33,854 nt of DNA, taken from assembly GCA_035533755.1 (NCBI GenBank), contig DATLTC010000047.1:1-33854 (forward strand), written 5' to 3'. This DNA comes from Gemmatimonadaceae bacterium. Its GTDB lineage: Bacteria; Gemmatimonadota; Gemmatimonadetes; Gemmatimonadales; Gemmatimonadaceae. Both the position numbers and the translations under genes were made by a program. Positions 9,053 through 18,032 of this stretch are shown piece after piece (within the stretch, counting starts at the first letter, position 1; each line of letters begins with the position of its first letter). Under the pieces are notes generated by a model. It saw only the letters and a list, made by a program, of their open reading frames with translations. It had not been told where the DNA came from and did not search any database.

Positions 9053-10966
9053 ATGATTAATCCACTGTCCATCGCCAAGCGGCTGTCGGCCGCCCGGTCG
9101 CTGCTGCTGGCGGCCGCCGGCGTGTGGCTGCTGGCCGCGCCCGCCGCGGCGCAGTTGTACACGCCGCGCAACGTCAAGCAGGCGTACGCCAACGGCACTC
9201 GCGCCCTCGACGGCATGCCCGGCGCCAAGTACTGGCAGAACCGCGGCCGTTACTCGATCACCATCTCGGCGCTGCCGCCCGATCGGCGCGTGTCGGGCAC
9301 GGAGCAGATCACGTACTTCAACAACAGCCCCGACACATTGAAGACGCTGGTGATCAAGCTGTTCCCCAACTCGCACAAGCCCGGCGCGCCACGCGACGGC
9401 GGCACGTCCGAAGACGGGCTCACGTCCGGCGTCCACATCCGGTCGTTCGCGGTGAACGGCACCGCCGAGGCGTGGGACAACAGTCCGCGGTTCTTCAGTT
9501 GGCAGCCCGTGAAGTTGCCCGCCGCGCTGGCGCCGCACGACTCCGTGCGCCTGGCGTTCGCGTGGTACTACGACCTGCCCAAGCGCCCCAGCCGCCAGGG
9601 CGTGATCGACTCCACCACGTTCTACATCGCCTACTTCTATCCGCGCGTGGCCGTGTTCGACGACTACAACGGCTGGGACACGATGGATCACGCCGGTCAC
9701 GAGTTCTACAGCGACTTCAACGACTACGACGTGACGGTGAACGTCCCCGCCAACTTCATCGTCTGGGGCACCGGCACGCTCACCAACGCGGCGGCGCTGC
9801 TGCAGCCCGAGCCGCTGCGGCGGTTCCAGGCGTCGTTCACCTCCGACTCCACGATCCGCGTGGCCACGCACGCCGAGGTGCTCGATCACGCGGTCACCAC
9901 GCAGGGCGTCATGAACAGCTGGCACTTCACGGCTCGCGACATCCCCGACATGGCGTTCGGCCTCAGCGACCATTATGACTGGGACGCGGCCAGCGTGCTC
10001 GTGGACAACGCGGCCCACCGGCGGGCCAGCGTGCAGGCGGCGTACAACGACACCGCCGCCGATTTCCACCAGATGGTGCAGTTCGGCCGCCACTCGCTGG
10101 ACTTCCTGTCGCACACGTGGCCCGGCGTGCCCTACCCGTACGAGAAGACCACCGAATTCCAGGGTGGCGCGGGCATGGAGTACCCGATGATGGCCAACGA
10201 CGAGTCGTACGCCGACCCCGCGTTCGCCGAGTTCGTGGCCGCGCACGAGATCGCGCACACGTATACGCCCTTCTATATGGGCACGAACGAGACCCGGTAC
10301 GGCTTCATGGATGAGGGGTGGGCCACCACCTTCGAGTATCTGATCAACCAGGTGGACATGGGCATGGACAAGGCCACCGCCCTGTTCAAGCAGTTCCGCG
10401 TGAACCGGTGGGCCGCCGATCCGTCGCCGCTCGAGGACCTGCCCATCATCACGCCGTCCGACGCGCTCACCGGCGGCGCCTACGGCATCAACGCCTACGG
10501 CAAGCCGGCCCTCGGCTACCTGGCCATGAAGGACCTGCTGGGCGACGCGCTGTTCGCCAAGTCCCTGCACGCGTACATGGAGCGCTGGCACGGCAAGCAC
10601 CCCTCGCCCTGGGACTTCTTCTATACGTTCGACAACGTGTCGGGCCGGAACCTGGACTGGTTCTGGAGCAACTGGTTCATGAGCAACTACTACATCGATC
10701 TGGCGGTGCGCGGCGTGGCCAAGCACGGCAACGACTACACGGTGGCCGTGGAGAACATCGGCGGCATGGACGCGCCGTTCAATCTGATCGTGCACTTCGC
10801 CGACGGCAGCGTGGTCAACCTGCACCAGACGCCGGCCGTCTGGGAAAAGAATCAGAAGCAGGCCGAGGTGGCCTTCCGCAGCAATCAGACGGTGAAGTCG
10901 GTGGACATCGACGGCGGCATCTGGGTGGACGCCAACCCGGCCAACAACGTCTGGACGGCCAAGTAG
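9053..10966 (+). CDS. Exported M1 family metallopeptidase
   Basis: Zinc metallopeptidase of the M1 (gluzincin) clan, predicted to act in the periplasm or at the surface. ATG at 9053 gives 637 residues starting with a Sec signal peptide whose hydrophobic core ends LLAAPAAA-Q, cleavage after about Ala33. The catalytic motif HEIAH (His398, Glu399, His402) is followed after 18 residues by Glu421, the exact HEXXH-X18-E pattern. GGAGMEYP just upstream replaces the usual GAMEN exopeptidase loop, and AYGKPALGYL may supply the Tyr. The frame is open upstream of 9053, but a start there would place the signal peptide internally. It lies 160 bases after the kinase fusion on the same strand. A second, divergent M1 enzyme is at 18033. 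Cleavage specificity is unknown. Confidence 0.92.
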   Translation: MINPLSIAKRLSAARSLLLAAAGVWLLAAPAAAQLYTPRNVKQAYANGTRALDGMPGAKYWQNRGRYSITISALPPDRRVSGTEQITYFNNSPDTLKTLVIKLFPNSHKPGAPRDGGTSEDGLTSGVHIRSFAVNGTAEAWDNSPRFFSWQPVKLPAALAPHDSVRLAFAWYYDLPKRPSRQGVIDSTTFYIAYFYPRVAVFDDYNGWDTMDHAGHEFYSDFNDYDVTVNVPANFIVWGTGTLTNAAALLQPEPLRRFQASFTSDSTIRVATHAEVLDHAVTTQGVMNSWHFTARDIPDMAFGLSDHYDWDAASVLVDNAAHRRASVQAAYNDTAADFHQMVQFGRHSLDFLSHTWPGVPYPYEKTTEFQGGAGMEYPMMANDESYADPAFAEFVAAHEIAHTYTPFYMGTNETRYGFMDEGWATTFEYLINQVDMGMDKATALFKQFRVNRWAADPSPLEDLPIITPSDALTGGAYGINAYGKPALGYLAMKDLLGDALFAKSLHAYMERWHGKHPSPWDFFYTFDNVSGRNLDWFWSNWFMSNYYIDLAVRGVAKHGNDYTVAVENIGGMDAPFNLIVHFADGSVVNLHQTPAVWEKNQKQAEVAFRSNQTVKSVDIDGGIWVDANPANNVWTAK

Positions 10967-10980
10967 GCCGAACGCAGTAC

Positions 10981-11026
10981 ACGGCGGCACGGCACCGGGC
11001 GAAGGCGCCCGGTGCCGTGCCGCCGT
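10981..11026. terminator. Perfect 21-bp hairpin between convergent genes
   Basis: Left arm 10981-11001 and right arm 11006-11026 are perfectly complementary, with the 4-base loop AAGG. It lies between the M1 peptidase stop (10966) and the LOG gene stop (11030). No T-run follows on either side, so it is a GC-only stem. A bidirectional terminator or mRNA 3'-end barrier is the likely role. Confidence 0.8.
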
Positions 11027-11029
11027 CCC

Positions 11030-11614
11030 TCAGGTGGCCGTCCGGTCGATCCACTTGGGCAGCACCGCCGGGCGCGCGGCCTCCAGCGCCTCGAGCAGCG
11101 CCGCGGGATCCTCGGCCACCCGCACCATCGCCCGGTGCTCGGGGCGCACGAAGCGCTCGGCCACCGCATGGTCCAGGAACGCCAGCAGCGGCGTGTAGTA
11201 GCCGGCCACATTGAGCAATCCGTATGGCTTGGCGTGCAGCCCCAACTGCCCCCAGGTCCAGATCTCGGTGAACTCCTCCAGCGTGCCCAGCCCGCCGGGA
11301 AGCGCCACGAAGCCGTCCGCCATCTCGGCCAGCCTGGCCTTGCGCTCGTGCATCGAGCCCACGATCTCCAGCCGCGTGAGCCCCCGGTGCGCCACCTCGC
11401 GGTCGGCCAGATGCTTGGGCATGAGCCCGATCACCTCGCCGCTCGCGCCAAGCGCGGCGTCGGCCAGTTCCCCCATCAGCCCCGTGTTCCCGCCGCCGTA
11501 CACGATCCGCCGGCCCGACCGCGCCACGAGCGTGCCGAACGCTCGCGCCGCGGCCACGTAGCGCGGGTCGGCGCCGGGGCTCGACGCGCAGAAGACGCAG
11601 AGAGTCTGGAGCAT
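11030..11614 (-). CDS. LOG family protein (TIGR00730, probable nucleotide phosphoribohydrolase)
   Basis: Rossmann-fold LOG family member, expected to release a base from nucleoside 5'-monophosphates (cytokinin riboside monophosphate in the namesake enzymes). ATG at 11614 gives 194 residues: [14 protein letters not shown] at the N-terminus, [18 protein letters not shown] and the signature PGGLGTLEE. The frame is open further upstream, but that stretch looks non-coding and the family normally starts just before VFCGSS-type sequence. It converges on the M1 peptidase across the 21-bp hairpin and is divergent from the AIM24 gene. Bacterial LOG proteins often have housekeeping roles unrelated to plant hormones, so the physiological substrate is uncertain. 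Confidence 0.9.
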   Translation of the reverse strand: MLQTLCVFCASSPGADPRYVAAARAFGTLVARSGRRIVYGGGNTGLMGELADAALGASGEVIGLMPKHLADREVAHRGLTRLEIVGSMHERKARLAEMADGFVALPGGLGTLEEFTEIWTWGQLGLHAKPYGLLNVAGYYTPLLAFLDHAVAERFVRPEHRAMVRVAEDPAALLEALEAARPAVLPKWIDRTAT

Positions 11615-11717
11615 GGGAATAATGTACCGAACGGCGGCCATCTTGCCGCACGCGCCGCCACATCGCATTCTCCATGCCAATCCCGCGCCCCGTTCACCCT
11701 CTGCCGGTCCGGTCCCC

Positions 11718-12413
11718 ATGGCCATCCCGACACTCTGCAAGTCCACCATCATCAACGAGACCTACGCCGGCGTCACCTACCATCTCGAGGGCGAGCTGGT
11801 GCCGGTGCTGCACGTGGAGCTGGGCAAGACGGGCGTGTACTTCGAGCACCACGTGCTGCTGTGGAAGCATCCCGCGGTGACGATCGGGCTCAAGGCGCTC
11901 AAGGGCGCGTTCAAGCGGATGATCTCCGGCATGCCCGTGTTCATGACCGAGGCGTCGGGCCCGGGCCACATCGCGTTCAGCCGCGACGGCGCCGGCCAGA
12001 TCCTGGCCCTGCACATGCAGCGCGGCGAGTCGATCGACGTGCGCGAGCATCAGTTCCTGGCCGCGACCTCCAACGTGGAGTTCACCTTCCAGCGCGTGAA
12101 GGGCGCGGCCAACATGCTGCTCGGCGGCACGGGCTTCTTCATCGACACCTTCGGCGCGCCGAGCGGCGAAGGGATCCTCTGGCTGCACGGCTTCGGCAAC
12201 GTGTTCGAGGTGACGCTCAACGACGGCGAGGCGATCGACGTCGAGAGCGGCGGCTGGATCTACAAGGACCGCTCGGTGCGCATGGACACCCAGTTCCAGA
12301 AGCTGACCACGGGCTTCCTGGCGGGCGGCGGCCAGATCTTCTGGAACCGGTTCACCGGCCCGGGCCGCGTGGGCATCCAATCCATGTATGTGCACATGCC
12401 CACGGCGGAATAA
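11718..12413 (+). CDS. AIM24 family protein
   Basis: A 231-residue member of the AIM24 family, named after a yeast mitochondrial protein; the bacterial role is not established. The sequence shows the repeated beta segments and Gly-rich turns of the fold: [51 protein letters not shown] and [25 protein letters not shown] near the C-terminus. No signal peptide or membrane segment is seen. ATG at 11718 was chosen because translation from an earlier in-frame ATG at 11613 would overlap the divergent LOG gene start and add an unlikely Pro/His-rich leader. No strong Shine-Dalgarno is visible. Confidence 0.85.
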   Translation: MAIPTLCKSTIINETYAGVTYHLEGELVPVLHVELGKTGVYFEHHVLLWKHPAVTIGLKALKGAFKRMISGMPVFMTEASGPGHIAFSRDGAGQILALHMQRGESIDVREHQFLAATSNVEFTFQRVKGAANMLLGGTGFFIDTFGAPSGEGILWLHGFGNVFEVTLNDGEAIDVESGGWIYKDRSVRMDTQFQKLTTGFLAGGGQIFWNRFTGPGRVGIQSMYVHMPTAE

Positions 12414-12436
12414 CGTCGTCCCGCCGCGGGCGCGGG

Positions 12437-12895
12437 CTACCCCTTGTCCGTCGCCCCCTGCACCGCGTTGCGGAACTCCGTGGGATGGCCGATGCCGGCG
12501 AACTGTTCACGCGTGCCGCCGGTGCCGGCGACCACGATGTCGCCGTAGCCGAACAGCTTGCCGCCCAGCCCCTGATTCACCGCGATCCCTTCCACCTTGG
12601 GGAGCAGCAGTTCCACCGAGCGCGTCTGGAACACGCCCAGCTTCATGATCACGCGCTTGTTGGTGACCGCGAACTCGGAGTACCGCCGCCGCATGACCGC
12701 GCTCACGAGCGCGATCACGATCGCCGCCACCGGCGCCACGGCCACGATCTGCCGTTCGGACTGGTAGGCCAGCCAGGTGAGCGGCGCGAACACGAGCAGC
12801 GACAGCAGCACGGGGCCCAGGTAGACCTTCCAGTGCAGGTGAGTGCGGAACTGCACCTGCTCGCCCGGCAGGAGATTGTTGTCGACGTAGGTCAC
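12437..12895 (-). CDS. Bacterial PH (bPH, DUF304-like) membrane protein
   Basis: A 152-residue membrane protein with two adjacent helices (about 24-44 and 49-68) followed by a PH-like beta domain (about 71-145) carrying FAVTNKRVIMKLG and FGYGDIVV, typical of the bPH_2/DUF304 family. Function is unknown; such domains are thought to bind membrane or protein partners. The start is GTG at 12895. No Shine-Dalgarno precedes it. Instead the GTG shares bases with TGA at 12892-12894 in the frame of the upstream selenoprotein candidate (GTGA overlap), which points to translational coupling if that UGA at 12973 is read through. Confidence 0.87.
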   Translation of the reverse strand: MTYVDNNLLPGEQVQFRTHLHWKVYLGPVLLSLLVFAPLTWLAYQSERQIVAVAPVAAIVIALVSAVMRRRYSEFAVTNKRVIMKLGVFQTRSVELLLPKVEGIAVNQGLGGKLFGYGDIVVAGTGGTREQFAGIGHPTEFRNAVQGATDKG

Positions 12896-13215
12896 GGGGT
12901 GGTCTCGGGTGGGCGGCGTTGGATGCGCTCGCGGATCAACTCGGCGGACGGAACTCCGTCCGGGTAGAACCTTCAACTGGGTTCGGGGAACGGCGGCGTC
13001 GGCACGTCCATGTCGAACAGATCGGTGCCGCCGTAGAGCACCGTCGGCGTGGGATACCCGCGGCGCGGATCGTCGCTGAGGAGCGTGGCCACGTTGGCCA
13101 CCTCATACTCGGCGGGCGCGCCGAGCTGCCGCAGCGCCTCGTCGAGGTGCCTGCGCAACTTCGGCGCGTTGCCGCAGCCGTCCCGGGTCACGAATACCAC
13201 ATCGCTCATGGTCAT
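12892..13215 (-). CDS. Predicted selenoprotein: thioredoxin-like small redox protein with in-frame UGA
   Basis: Conventional translation gives 80 residues (13215 to TGA at 12973-12975), starting MTMSDVVFVTRDGCGNAPKL; Met3 at 13209 is an alternative start. Cys14 sits after the first beta strand, as in thioredoxin/glutaredoxin-like folds, and PTPTVLYGGTDLF resembles the cis-Pro region. The UGA follows PFPEPS. Reading it as selenocysteine continues RFYPDGVPSAELIRERIQ and ends at TGA 12892-12894, 107 residues in all. I recall Cys-containing small thioredoxin-like proteins ending with CR-x-Y then P-S and I-R, so the UGA would replace that Cys. A SECIS-like hairpin lies at 12945-12962. The extended frame overlaps the next start by GTGA. 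A nonsense mutation or sequencing error remains the alternative. The gene follows the VOC gene by 11 bases. Confidence 0.75.
12945..12962 (-). promoter_or_regulatory. Candidate bacterial SECIS hairpin
   Basis: On the coding (minus) strand a 7-bp perfect stem CGGACGG/CCGTCCG closes the 4-base loop AGTT. The stem starts 10 bases after the UGA, and the loop G is separated from the UGA by 18 bases. Bacterial SECIS elements recognised by SelB are short stem-loops just downstream of UGA with a GU in the apical loop; E. coli fdhF has a comparable 11-base offset. The hairpin uses codons GGA and GTT in a gene that otherwise prefers G or C at third positions. Confidence 0.7.
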
Positions 13216-13226
13216 GGGTGTTGGGA

Positions 13227-13673
13227 TCAGCGTGCCGCCGCAATGGGTGACGAGATCGACAGCTTGAAACCGTCCGGATCCCGCAACCGGAAGCTGCGCA
13301 CACCCCACGGCATGTCGGCGGGCTCCGAGTCGAGCGTGCCGCCAAAATCCCTGATCCGTCGGGCCACATCGTCCACACTCTGGACCGTGGTGAACTGCAG
13401 CGAGAACCCCTCCCCCTTCACCCGGTCCCATCCCTTGGCGCCGTTGTCCTGATTGAGCAATATCCGCACGTCCCCGGCTATCAGCGACACCGACGCCAGC
13501 TTTCCTTCGCGCTCGTGCTTGCGGTCCACGGTGAAACCCACCACGTCGCGGTACCAGACCAGGCTCTTCTCCAGATCCTTGACGGTGAGCGACGCCGAGA
13601 GCGCGCGGGCGCGGAAGGTCTCGGGCTCGGCGCGCTCGGGGGCGCCGGCGGGAACCGGGGGTTGGGTGCTCAT
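13227..13673 (-). CDS. VOC (glyoxalase/bleomycin-resistance fold) family protein
   Basis: A 148-residue vicinal-oxygen-chelate fold protein. After a 25-residue Pro/Glu-rich leader come one betaalphabeta-betabetabeta module (ALSASLTVKDLEKSLVWYRDVVGF) and a second (SLQFTTVQSVDDVARRIRDFGG ... FRLRDPDGFKLSIS). The terminal DPDG-x-x-L strand is typical. Members include dioxygenases, glyoxalases and antibiotic-binding proteins, so no reaction can be assigned. Two in-frame ATGs exist, at 13676 and 13673. AGGAG at 13679-13683 is 2 bases from the first and 5 from the second, which favours 13673. It heads the minus-strand run VOC, selenoprotein candidate, bPH. Confidence 0.88.
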   Translation of the reverse strand: MSTQPPVPAGAPERAEPETFRARALSASLTVKDLEKSLVWYRDVVGFTVDRKHEREGKLASVSLIAGDVRILLNQDNGAKGWDRVKGEGFSLQFTTVQSVDDVARRIRDFGGTLDSEPADMPWGVRSFRLRDPDGFKLSISSPIAAAR

Positions 13674-13702
13674 CATCTCTCCTGTACCACGTGGGGGACG
13701 TT

Positions 13703-13757
13703 CGCTGCGGCGCTTCTATCATAGTCGCCGCCCGCGAGCGCGGCCAGCCGGCGGCGT
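13703..13757 (-). promoter_or_regulatory. Promoter-bearing copy of the attC-like central module, ahead of the VOC gene
   Basis: The minus strand reads GCTCGCGGGCGGCGACTATG then ATAGAAGCGCCGCAGC, nearly the same as the centre of the attC-like sites at 26851-26961 and 33512-33588. TATGAT (13718-13723) is a good -10 box, 45 bases before the VOC ATG. The flanking inverted-repeat core boxes of a functional attC are missing here. Confidence 0.5.
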
Positions 13758-13799
13758 CCGCCGTTGCAGGGGCGGCGGGCAGAACGATGGCGTTGAGCG

Positions 13800-13805
13800 T
13801 ATACT
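13800..13805 (+). promoter_or_regulatory. Possible -10 box for the slipin gene
   Basis: TATACT lies 44 bases before the slipin ATG and matches the sigma70 -10 consensus at most positions. No clear -35 is visible 17 bases upstream. Confidence 0.3.
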
Positions 13806-13848
13806 CAGAGTTGGGCAACCGCAACTTCTCTTCCAGCGAGTGTTCTCC

Positions 13849-14610
13849 ATGCCGATCACCATGCTCCTGTTCGCGATCGCACTCGCGCTCGTGGCTCTCT
13901 CGCTGCGCGTGGTGAAGGAATACGACCGGGGCGTCATCTTCCGGCTGGGCAAGTACACCGGCGTGCGCGGCCCGGGGCTCATCGTCCTCATCCCGGTGAT
14001 CGAGCAGATGACGCGCGCCACGTTGCGCACGATCACGATGAACATCCCCTCGCAGAAGATCATCACCAAGGACAACGTCTCCATCGACATCGCCGCGGTG
14101 GCGTACTACCACATCGTGGATCCGGCCAAATCGGTGATCGCCATCGAGAACGTGGACGCCGCCATCAATCAGATCAGCCAGACCACGGTGCGCAATGTGG
14201 TGGGCCAGTTCAGCCTCGATCAGCTGCTCTCGCAGACGCTGGACATCAACGCCCGGATCAAGGACGTCATCGACGGTCACACCGAGCCCTGGGGCGCCCA
14301 GGTCACGGCGGTGGAGATCAAGGACATCACGCTGCCCGACAACATGCAGCGCGCCATGGCCAAGGAGGCCGAGGCCGAACGCGAGCGCCGCGCCAAGATC
14401 GTCGCCGCCGAGGGCGAGTTTCAGGCGGCCGTCAAGCTGGGCGAGGCCGCCGATATCATCGCGGCGCACCCCGTGGCGCTCCAACTGCGCACCCTGCAGA
14501 CCATGGCCGAGATCAGCGTGGAGAAGAACTCCACCATCATCTTCCCGGCGCAATTCATGACCACGGTGCAGGAAGCTATGAAGATGATCCGCTCGGACGG
14601 GGCGGCCTGA
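13849..14610 (+). CDS. Slipin (SPFH/stomatin-like) membrane protein
   Basis: A 253-residue stomatin/prohibitin homologue expected to oligomerise in the membrane and organise membrane microdomains or assist proteases. It starts MPITMLLFAIALALVAL, a single N-terminal helix with little extracellular part. The SPFH domain follows: VVKEYDRGVIFRLGKYTGVRGPGL, then VSIDIAAVAYYHIVDPAKSV and an Ala/Glu/Arg-rich coiled-coil (AMAKEAEAERERRAKIVAAEG about 165-190). NfeD, the usual partner protease or anchor, is not encoded next door. ATG at 13849 was chosen since it begins the helix. The stop lies inside a hairpin, and the last 35 bases overlap the convergent DUF1697 gene. Confidence 0.93.
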   Translation: MPITMLLFAIALALVALSLRVVKEYDRGVIFRLGKYTGVRGPGLIVLIPVIEQMTRATLRTITMNIPSQKIITKDNVSIDIAAVAYYHIVDPAKSVIAIENVDAAINQISQTTVRNVVGQFSLDQLLSQTLDINARIKDVIDGHTEPWGAQVTAVEIKDITLPDNMQRAMAKEAEAERERRAKIVAAEGEFQAAVKLGEAADIIAAHPVALQLRTLQTMAEISVEKNSTIIFPAQFMTTVQEAMKMIRSDGAA

Positions 14611-15136
14611 CCGCCCCGTTGCCCAGCGCCGTGGCGATCGCGGTGATGGTATTCCAGTTGCGCGTGGTGGCCGGCACCCCGAACAGCCGGTCCACCATGC
14701 CGAGGTAGCTGATCACTTTCATGTGGCGCCGGTACACGCCGAAGACGAACCGGTTGTCCCTGGCGAGGATCTTCAGCAGCCATGTGCCGCTGGCAGGAAA
14801 GCGCATGGGCGTGGACGGCGCCGAGCGGGGGCGTCTGGACAGGACGCTCACGAATCGGACCATGTCGGGTCGCGCGGGCTGGTCAGCGAAAGGATGCTGG
14901 GCGATCAGCCCGGCGATCTCGCGTCCTTCGCATATCATGATCTCGGCGTCGAAGGGCAACCTGCGCGTCAATTCGGCGCGCAGTTGGTCCCGGGTGACGG
15001 GCCGCCGGATCACGAAGGTGCCCGCCGCGCCGATGTTCACCGCGTCGAGGTGCCTGAGCTGTTCGGCGAGCTTGGCGGGCCGGAAGGTCCTGTGACCGCC
15101 TACGTTCACCCCTCGCAGAAGAACCACGAGTGCCAT
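14576..15136 (-). CDS. DUF1697 domain protein
   Basis: A 186-residue DUF1697 protein of unknown function. Recognised from the start MALVVLLRGVNVGG, the NIGAAGTFVIRRP segment that varies from the family's NVGSGNVVF-like motif, and the end DRLFGVPATTRNWNTITAIA. It overlaps the convergent slipin gene by 35 bases at the 3' end. It lies 34 bases after the DUF5946 gene on the same strand, which in turn follows katG, so these may be one transcript. No membrane or signal segment. Confidence 0.87.
   Translation of the reverse strand: MALVVLLRGVNVGGHRTFRPAKLAEQLRHLDAVNIGAAGTFVIRRPVTRDQLRAELTRRLPFDAEIMICEGREIAGLIAQHPFADQPARPDMVRFVSVLSRRPRSAPSTPMRFPASGTWLLKILARDNRFVFGVYRRHMKVISYLGMVDRLFGVPATTRNWNTITAIATALGNGAVRPPRPSGSSS
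14597..14619. terminator. 9-bp hairpin at the slipin/DUF1697 convergent junction
   Basis: ACGGGGCGG (14597-14605) and CCGCCCCGT (14611-14619) form a perfect stem around CCTGA, which contains the slipin stop codon. There is no T-run. It may terminate slipin transcription and lies within the 3' coding part of the DUF1697 gene. Confidence 0.5.
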
Positions 15137-15170
15137 GCACTTCCCTCCTGCCGCCGGTGCGCCAACGGTG

Positions 15171-15623
15171 TCACGCCGAGCGTGCTCCGGACCTCAGGTG
15201 ATGCACCGTGGACCGGCACCACCTGTCCAGATCCACCGCGTACTCGGATGCCGCGAACTCGCCGAGGTCCGCGATGGTGACGGGGAACGGTTCGGCACCG
15301 CGCGTCGGCGGGTGATAGTCCGTGTCGGCTCCGCCTCGCCCGCGAGCACGCAGATCCCGAACCACGTAGTCGAGCGTCTCACCACGCTCGAAGACGCGCA
15401 TCAGGAACTCATAGGCGCGAGCCGCAGTCGCTGTCTCGTACCGGCCCGGATGCTGCAGGACGAAGACGGCGAACGCGAGCCCGTGACGACTGCCCCATGG
15501 CTCCTGGTGGGAGTGATCCAGGGCAAGAAGCACCTCGAACCGTTGTGCGCACGAGTCTCCTTCGTCGCTGAATCTGGCGCCGCAGTCCTCGCACACCATT
15601 CCTATCTCGCTCCCGCGCTCCAT
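15171..15623 (-). CDS. DUF5946 family protein, paralogue of 22132-22608
   Basis: About 150 residues with an N-terminal CEDCGARF Cys pair (possible metal site) and FVLQHPGRY, corresponding to the AVQHPG segment of the family. It resembles the better-conserved DUF5946 protein at 22132 in overall order: Cys pair, QHPG, then a helical C-terminus. Function unknown. Start choice is uncertain: ATG 15623 (MERGSE) or ATG 15599 (MVCEDCG), the latter closer to the usual family start. It lies 52 bases downstream of katG on the same strand. Confidence 0.7.
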   Translation of the reverse strand: MERGSEIGMVCEDCGARFSDEGDSCAQRFEVLLALDHSHQEPWGSRHGLAFAVFVLQHPGRYETATAARAYEFLMRVFERGETLDYVVRDLRARGRGGADTDYHPPTRGAEPFPVTIADLGEFAASEYAVDLDRWCRSTVHHLRSGARSA

Positions 15624-15675
15624 GGTTCGAGCCACACCTCACGACGTCCGCATCCGCCCGCCGCTTCGCCCACGG

Positions 15676-17949
<2,274 letters not shown>

Positions 17950-18032
17950 CTAAGATCCCGCATGGGCGCCGGGTGGCCCGGCCGCGGACCGCGTGTTATC
18001 TGTTCGACTCGTAACCTTCGGAGTCTCCATCC

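Noticed and set aside
13207-13229. Second in-frame UGA read-through, at the end of the VOC gene
   Set aside because: Beyond that TGA the frame closes after four codons and no hairpin lies at the right distance; it is an ordinary stop.
12973-14553. Long minus-strand frame spanning the slipin gene
   Set aside because: Only its last 80 residues (from 13215) are protein-like; the rest is antisense to slipin or out of frame with the VOC gene.
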